Shown one piece after another: positions 58,100 to 64,000 of a stretch of DNA of 64,000 bases. The position numbers and the translations under genes were made by a program. Positions within the stretch are counted from its first letter, which is position 1; every line of letters begins with the position of its first letter. Source of the stretch: Clarkia xantiana subsp. parviflora (lineage: Eukaryota; Streptophyta; Magnoliopsida; Myrtales; Onagraceae); contig JAPTYO010000002.1 in NCBI GenBank assembly GCA_036873135.1, positions 41,407,452 to 41,471,451 of the forward strand, in the 5' to 3' direction. The notes under the pieces are model-generated. The model ran no database searches. It was given only the letters and a program-made list of their open reading frames with translations, and was not told where the DNA came from.

Positions 58100-58831
58100 T
58101 TAGCGTCTGGGAACATCTTATTCCTATTTCTCTTCCACACCTTAGCTGCGGGGCCCGTTCCTGCACAAGGGGGCAATACTAGAACGGAGAGGGGAGGGGG
58201 GTGGTGCTAGTGGAGCCCTCTCCGATGCTTAAGTCACGATTTGGCTAAAAGGGAGAAAAATAACTCTAGAGAGAGAAAATATTTCTAGAGAGGAGTCAGA
58301 GCTCAAAATGCCAAAGTTGGGCAAATGAGAGGATGTGTCAAAATGGGTGGCCAAGGTCTCCTATTTATAGGCTACCTTGGGACCGGACCCGGTTTTGAAG
58401 CGGTTTGATGACAGTTCAAAGGAAAGCAGTAACCGTCATCAACATTGGCAATGCGCGAACTCGACTTCTCTACGTGTAACGGTAATACGGGGGTACGCGT
58501 AATACCCAAAGAGCAATTCGGACCTCGTCGAATTTGGGCTTTTCGGCGAGGTCCGGATTGCCATGCAACCCGGACCTTCGGATTGCCGCAACCCGGCCGT
58601 CCGGGTTGCTGCAATCCGGATGTCCGGATTGCAAGCAAACCGACATTCGGGTTGCAATGCAATCTGGACGTCCGGTTGCATTGCAATCCGGAGGTCCGGT
58701 CCGGACGCGTGTACCGCGCTTCCGGACCGTTTTGACCCTTAGGAGGTGTTTTCTAAACCGTAATGTGATTTTTGACGTGTTTACGAGGCCCGAAATATAA
58801 ATACGAACTTGAATTGGACATATATCCATCA
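58100..58831 (-). repeat. LTR of the F/G family (3' LTR of G), left end truncated or unclear
   Basis: The right end is exact: CATATATCCATCA followed by G's polypurine tract. A TATA box (TATAAATA, minus) is at 58362-58369. CTCTCCGATGCTTAAGTCA at 58219 matches the other LTRs. A palindrome array at 58549-58710 (CAACCCGG-CCGT-CCGGGTTG, GCAATCCGG...CCGGATTGC) lies upstream of the TATA box. The left end should be TGT... next to TSD or PBS, but none is visible between 57900 and 58120. Confidence 0.75.
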
Positions 58832-58848
58832 CTTGCCCCCCGAATCAA

Positions 58849-60415
58849 GTAACGGTTCAAAACCTTTCTTGACTCTATTTTAAGTCAGGGTACATGTCCA
58901 ATTTGAGCTTGACACCGGTTTTGATCGTCAGTTGGACGTAGAAGTCTTGATTTCGTCCGTCCCTTGATTTTTTGACCGAGTGACTTTATTTCCTGTCATC
59001 ACGGTTAGTGCAATAGAGAATGCGCGTACATAACGTGCAAACATGATTACCGCTAGGGATATAAGCGATTAGTAATATGTCATGCGGACATGCTATTTGT
59101 CAACATGCATGTACAAGTAACGGTCATGGTAAGAACGTAATTACGTGATGCTAGAAATATAATCCGTATACCCTAAAATGACTTAGCGATTAACAAATCA
59201 TGAATCATGCGATATGCAAACATGCATGTAAAATGATGAATTTTATATGCATAGTGCTAACATAATCATACGCTTAGAGATTAGTAAATACTTAGAAGAG
59301 GGTGGAGTATACCGTAAGCACTTATGCGTGGGTGTAGATGAAGTACTCCTTCGATCCTTATCATCAATGAATCTTTTGAGATATGTGATTACACTAATCC
59401 CAAATCATTCTTCCAGCTTTTTAGGAATTCATTCTTCATCCTTCTTTGCAGGTAATTGCTCCACCATTTCTAAAAACCATTTGCTTATTCATAGTTTCTT
59501 AACAGCCGTAAACTTTAGGTGCATCCCGAAAGTTACGTGTTTGATTCTTGGCCTGTTTTCAGAAATTGATACCACCAATCCTCAGAACACCGCGAGGATT
59601 CCGGCGCCGCCTTCAGAATCGCCAGCCGACGCCGGACGCGCCCTCACGCGCCGTTGCGTGTGCGTTGCTTCGCCGGCGCGTGTAACCCACGCACCGCCTT
59701 CCCGTGCTCCGTTTGCCGCGGTTTTTACCTTTCTGAAATCGTCTCGACGAGTGGAGTCCATTGTGATACTTTTTGTCACATTTTGAGGTAGTCTGAAAAC
59801 TTGATTTTTCAGAACAGCTTCGTCTTGATTTTTGGATGTTGCCATGTTGTTGTTCCTTTGAACTATTTGTCGTTGTTGTTGCATAGAGCTTCTCATTGGT
59901 GTTCGTATGTTGAATAATTGCCGGTTGGTTGTTGTTGCCATTGTCGTTAGCTCATGCCTTAGACGATTTTTTACCTCCGTGCATCGTCGTGGTAAAGTTT
60001 CACCATATGATATATTGCCCCCATGCCTTCGCGTAACGGTCTTTTGATTGGTACGTGTTGTTTTTCCCTTAACGGGTTTGTTGGTTGCTGGAAGTTGCTA
60101 AACGTCTTTGGGAGTAGTCGTTTGTTGTCTTGATTCCTTAGAAAAATATTTTTCCTAAGTGTTGTCGCGTTTGCTCTTCGCGGTTCGTCACGTTAGTCGT
60201 ACCACTTGCATGATAGCTTCTTGGGATGTTGGCCACTTTTGTTGCACGCATCAACTTTGCTATGCGCGTTGACTTTGCTGCACGTATGTTGTTGTGTGCA
60301 TTGGCGCTTTATGATCGCGTGACTTTGACGTGTAGACTTCTTTTTCGGTTCTTGCAGATTGTGAAGTCGCAGTAACCTCTTGTGGAACTCCTTTCTTTTT
60401 GATCGAATTTCCGCT
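58849..60415 (+). other. Leader region of G's antisense gene
   Basis: The first ~100 bp parallel B's 3' region (TTGACTCTATTT block). 59590-59720 is a GC-rich patch (GCGCCG-type), against AT-rich surroundings. CCTTAGAAAAATATTTTTCCTAAG-like palindromic sequence lies near 60136. No TATA box stood out. Confidence 0.45.
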
Positions 60416-62750
60416 ATGAGTAAGTCCACCACTCCTCTATCGCAGACTCTTTTTAATTCTGACGTTGATGATGACTTTGAGGTAGATTTGGTTACACAAG
60501 TAGATAGTGTTTTGGGCACTGATGAGGGCATAGTTGCTGAGCCTTCTGCTGAGGCACCTCCTGTCGAAGAGACGGAAGTATTGGTTAGGTATTACACTAT
60601 GGATAGGCCCTTGTTTGTACTGTATGCGAGTGCTTCTGGACTTGACCCTCGCGTAGAGGCTGTTTACCCCTTTGATGTGCTTCGTAAGAGTAGTTTAGGA
60701 GATGCTATTCCTCCGCCTATAGACTTGTCCGTCGTTTATGCATCTCATGTTAGGGAGGGTTTACGCTTTCCTTATTGCCTTGACCTGATTGAGCTTTGTA
60801 GCGGATATGGGATTTACCCCTTAGATCTTGCGCCCAATGGAATTCGGGTGTGGACTTGCTTTAGGGTGCTGTTTTACAGGCAGTCATGGCATTATTCTCC
60901 CACTATCTTTCGCTGCTTCTATCAGCTTAAGAGTCAGGACTCTGCGGGGTTGTGTAGCGTGAAAGTACGCTGGCCGAACTTGCAAGGTGATGGGTTTGAG
61001 GAACTTGGCCTTGGTGAAGCCAAGTAGGATTCCAGTCATCGATTGGTTGCCGCCGAGGATCGCTCTGCCGATCATTGGAGGCACCAATACTTTTTTACGC
61101 ATGATGCGGGCACGACTTGGGACGTCGAGTGTATTCGGAAACCTGATCCCGCGCTTGCTTTTCGGGAGCTCTCCTTGTTGGATAGGGAGGTGATAAAGCA
61201 GATATATCATTCTCAGCGAACGCGTGGTTTTACTTGTTCGCTGCGTGCATCTGATCAGGAGTTGGTCGATGCTGGGATTCATGTGCTCCCTTCTGTGGCT
61301 TCGGTATGTTAAGCATTTTTATAACTTTTACCGTGTTGCAATGTAGGTTTGTTTGACGGAAAAAGCTCGTCTTTGCAGACGGCAGCCGCTCGCAGGATTG
61401 CTTCTAACGGAAGGATTGTTCCATCTCTTGCTCCCGGAGAATCGGCGGCTTCCAGGCATGGAAAAGGTAAATGGTTTGAATAAACAGTCTTCCTTGTACA
61501 CTGTCTTAGTTTAGTTGTATTTTGATTGTAGCTTTGTGTGCTATTTGCAGGTCGCAAGACGCTTCTTGCTGATCGCGTTGTTGCCACTCCTGATTCTGCC
61601 AAACGGTCCGCCGCTGGGACGCGTCCTTCGAGTAGTTCGAAGCACCCGAAGACTACTGTGACAACTCCTACTCCTTCCTTCCATAAAGGGAAGAAAGTTG
61701 GAGGTTGCAAGGATGCGCTGTCTGCCCCCCGCTCGAAGGAGCGGCCCGAGGTGGAACGTGCTCTTCCTTCTGGTATGAGCTGAACACTTGTCTGTGTGCT
61801 TTTGTGCGCTTTGTTTTTGGTTTTTGCATAACTTTAGTTGGTTTGTATGTAGTGCTCCCGCCACTTGGACGTGCGGATCTGCTTCTTCCTTTGGAAGGCG
61901 ATATGACAGGTGATCTAACTTTCCCCAAGAGTTTCCGGCTTAGCATGCCAGAAGTTGGTGTGCGTGTTCTTCATCGATCCGTTCCTCCTGGTGATCGACT
62001 TGTTCGGCCATCGAGCGACGAAGAGGCACGAACCTTTGTTGAGAGATCACTGTCTGGATTCACACCAGTAAGTGTCTTTCTTTGCTCTACTATGCTCGTT
62101 GATTCCGAACATGTATGCTAATTGTCTTGTTGGTTTCAGGTTGTTTCTGACATAGTGCACATGGCCTCCTTCATGTTGGAACTTGTCCAGGAGAAGCGTG
62201 CTATCGCCGATAAAGTTGCCGTTGTGTCTGGCGAGCTTAAGGAAGCTTAGGATGAAGTGCGCCGTCTTACTTTGAAGATGACGCATTTTGATGCCCGTTA
62301 CGATTTTGATCATGCCCGCCTTGTTCAGCTTGGAGCTGAGAATGTTGCTATCGAGAAGGCGATTTCTGACAATGCGGGCAACCACAAGGTTGCCTGTCGG
62401 AAGGTGCGCGAAGAGGCAATGAAGGCCGGCATTGAGGAGGGACTTGGAAAGTTCCCTACTACTCCTGAGTTTGACAGCGCGCTTACTGCTGCTGCTACGG
62501 CGAAGGCCACTCCTATGCTTAGCGAGTTTGCTGAAGCCTTTTTTGTAGGGTGAGCATTCTTGCTCCCGGCTTTCGTTTTAACAGGTTAGGGCCGTATGCG
62601 GATTTTGCGGTTGGGCACGTTGCCGAGCTCCGTCGTTTGGATGCTGCAGCAGCTCAGTTTGCCTTTTTGTTTGGAGAAGACCGTGATGACACTAATGTGC
62701 AACTTCTGCCTGTTCCACCTAGTCCCGTCAGAGATGATGGCGTTCTTTGA
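60416..62750 (+). pseudogene. Antisense accessory gene (aORF) of G, six exons
   Basis: Likely exons 60416-61303, 61379-61466, 61551-61772, 61853-62067, 62140-62549, 62585-62750, all with GT/AG borders. Exon 1 carries the conserved domain (REGLRFPYCLDLIELC, WTCFRVLFYRQSWHYSPTIF, HQYFFTHDAGTTWD). Exons 2-3 are basic and Ser/Thr-rich. Exon 4 has MPEVGVRVLHRSVPPGDR. Exon 5 is a probable coiled coil, and exon 6 starts RLGPYADFAVGHVAELRR, matching GPYASGYMAVLRG in D. Two lesions: TAG at 61025-61027 inside the domain and TAG at 62248-62250 in the coiled coil. The preserved exon structure in three diverged elements argues that the protein was useful until recently. Confidence 0.78.
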
Positions 62751-63469
62751 TTTGTGCCATGTTTATTGCTTTTGGATATGTTGAACTCGTTTCTGAGTCT
62801 GTTTGCCCCCCGGCTTCTATGTTTGGAACCTTGTTGGAGTTGTTCCTTGGTTGTTGCTTGTAACTTGTTCGCTTTGAACTATGTCGTTTGAACCTGCTTT
62901 ATGCATAGCAGTTTGCATGATAACTTGTTAGTAATATTTCATACCGTTATCACTTACTGTTTTTGTTGAATGTGGATGACTAGTAATCATAGATGTAGTC
63001 TCCGTAGCCGTGACCGTTAGCCACTTCTTGATTGATGACTTGAGATGTTCTCAAGATTGCTTGCATGATGCATTACGCATGTTGCCCTTCTTTCCTGAAT
63101 AGCTTGCCGCTATATATGTTGTAACCTGTTAAGTATTTCGCGTATAGCGACTTTTCTTAACAAGTAGTGTATTTGAAAGGTGTTATCTTGGCTAAGCAAG
63201 ATACTAGTTTATACCGTCTCTTAGTTCCACTCTAAATCGACGTTGTACAAAACTCGGCTTGTAAATTTTATGAGTTTTGTAAACAGGGTGCGCACCTGCC
63301 AGCGTGTATCAACCCGCGTTGGGGAAGCATACGTAAATATATTTTGATTTTTGAAAAAATATTTGTGATACATGATTCCTGCGTCCAGGGACCACGTAAC
63401 ACGTTTTGAAAATATGTATTGTGATGCATGCTTTCTGCGTCCAGGAACCATGCAACACGCTTTGAAAAT
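62751..63469. other. Spacer of G before its array
   Basis: Non-coding. 62870-62960 and 63190-63290 are shared with F. Two CGTCCAGG(G/A)ACCA-containing segments recur at 63383 and 63439. Confidence 0.5.
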
Positions 63470-63930
63470 CTGTAGTACGGAATTGTCATCTAACAAGAAG
63501 ACGTTTGCCGTAAAGTGTGAACCCTTAAGCAGGAATTCATAGTACGGGATTGTCTTCTAACAAGACGACGTTCGCCGTAAAGAGTGAACCCTTGAGCAGG
63601 AATTCATAGTACGGGATTGTCTTCTAACAAGAGGACGTTCGCCGTAAATAGTGAACCCTTAAGCAGGAATTCATAGTACGGGACTGTCTTCTAACAAGAG
63701 GACGTTCACCGTAAAGAGTGAACCCTTAAGCAGGAATTCATAGTACATGATTGTCTTCTAACAAGAGGACGTTCGCCGTAAAGAGTGAACCCTTAAGCAG
63801 GAATTCATAGTACGGGACTGTCTTCTAACGAGAGGATCGCCGTAAAGAGTGAACCCTTAAGCAGGAATTCATAGTACGGGATTGTCTTCTAACAAGAGGA
63901 CGTTCGCCGTAAAGAGTGAACCCTTAATAG
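63470..63930. repeat. 67-bp tandem array of G
   Basis: Seven copies with a period of about 67 bp. Each has GTCTTCT-AACA-AGAGGAC, a 7-bp stem (one wobble) with a 4-base loop, then CGCCGTAAAGAGTGAACCC and an EcoRI site (GAATTC). Copies differ by one to a few bases. The sequence after 63930 (TCTAACAAGTGAACTTCCGC) matches F near 54050, so F carries a short version. Confidence 0.92.
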
Positions 63931-64000
63931 GAGATACACACTTGTTGTAGCGTGGGGTCGTTGTCTAACAAGTGAACTTCCGCCACTTATGGGGTGATCA

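Larger units (their letters stand above)
58832..64000 (-). mobile_element. Tat-like element G, 3' half (continues beyond window)
   Basis: From the left: polypurine tract (TTGATTCGGGGGGCAAG on the minus strand, 58832-58848), leader, antisense gene, 67-bp array. Sense gag and any pol would lie past 64000. It matches F through the leader, the antisense gene and the region around 62900-63290, so F and G are one family. Confidence 0.8.

Noticed and set aside
58439..58800. Overlapping frames across G's LTR palindromes
   Set aside because: By-products of the palindromic repeats, open on both strands.
63470..63930. CRISPR-like regular repeats
   Set aside because: Units are contiguous with no unique spacers, and the context is a plant retrotransposon.
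1..64000. tRNA, rRNA or host protein-coding genes
   Set aside because: Both strands were read for typical motifs and none was convincing; everything coding that I could identify belongs to retroelements.

Overview
The window is plant nuclear DNA made almost entirely of nested LTR retrotransposons. There is no prokaryotic gene organisation, no rRNA or tRNA gene was seen, and no host gene could be supported. The coding relics are Ty3/gypsy (Tat/Retand-like: two RNase H modules, PBS starting TGGCGCCGTC, antisense accessory ORFs) and Ty1/copia (PBS TGGTATCAGGGC). This points to an angiosperm; the species cannot be read from the sequence.

Layout, using working names. Z: the 3' part of an LTR at 1-599. 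C: an old copia element, 861-30380, minus strand, TSD ATATT. It sits inside an unclassified repeat X1 (600-860 plus 30386-~32690) and carries an inverted second copy, X2. A: a nearly complete Tat-like element, 7470-18437, minus strand, TSD TATCC, inside C. B: a non-autonomous element, 18442-28506, minus strand, TSD ATATC, inserted within the TSD at A's edge. F: a gag-only relic on the minus strand, about 32.7-34.5 kb and 52.7-58.0 kb. D: a chimeric non-autonomous element, 34535-52743, plus strand, TSD TTGAT, inserted in F's antisense gene. E: 36013-45540, plus strand, TSD AGGGG, a near-identical sister of B, inserted in D's protease. G: the 3' half of an F-like element, ~58100-64000, running off the window. 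Nesting order agrees with by-eye LTR divergence: C about 5 %, A about 3 %, D about 1 %, B and E well under 1 %.

One design recurs in the Tat-like elements. A sense unit (5' LTR, gag, with pol only in A) converges on a spliced antisense gene (aORF) that reads from the 3' LTR side. An array of short tandem repeats lies between the two converging units. In B, D and E the array units encode pairs of small stem-loops whose arms change together while the loop stays constant. The LTRs of the B/E/D and G families carry a second kind of palindrome array just upstream of the TATA box. Only A encodes reverse transcriptase and integrase, so B, D, E, F and G would need an A-like helper to move.

No intact autonomous element is present. 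A's gag-pol has at least three stops and three frameshifts, C has lost the RT YVDD box, and B/E have a destroyed protease active site. The most interesting unexplained signals are the covarying hairpin arrays, their fixed place between convergent units, and the conserved antisense gene.
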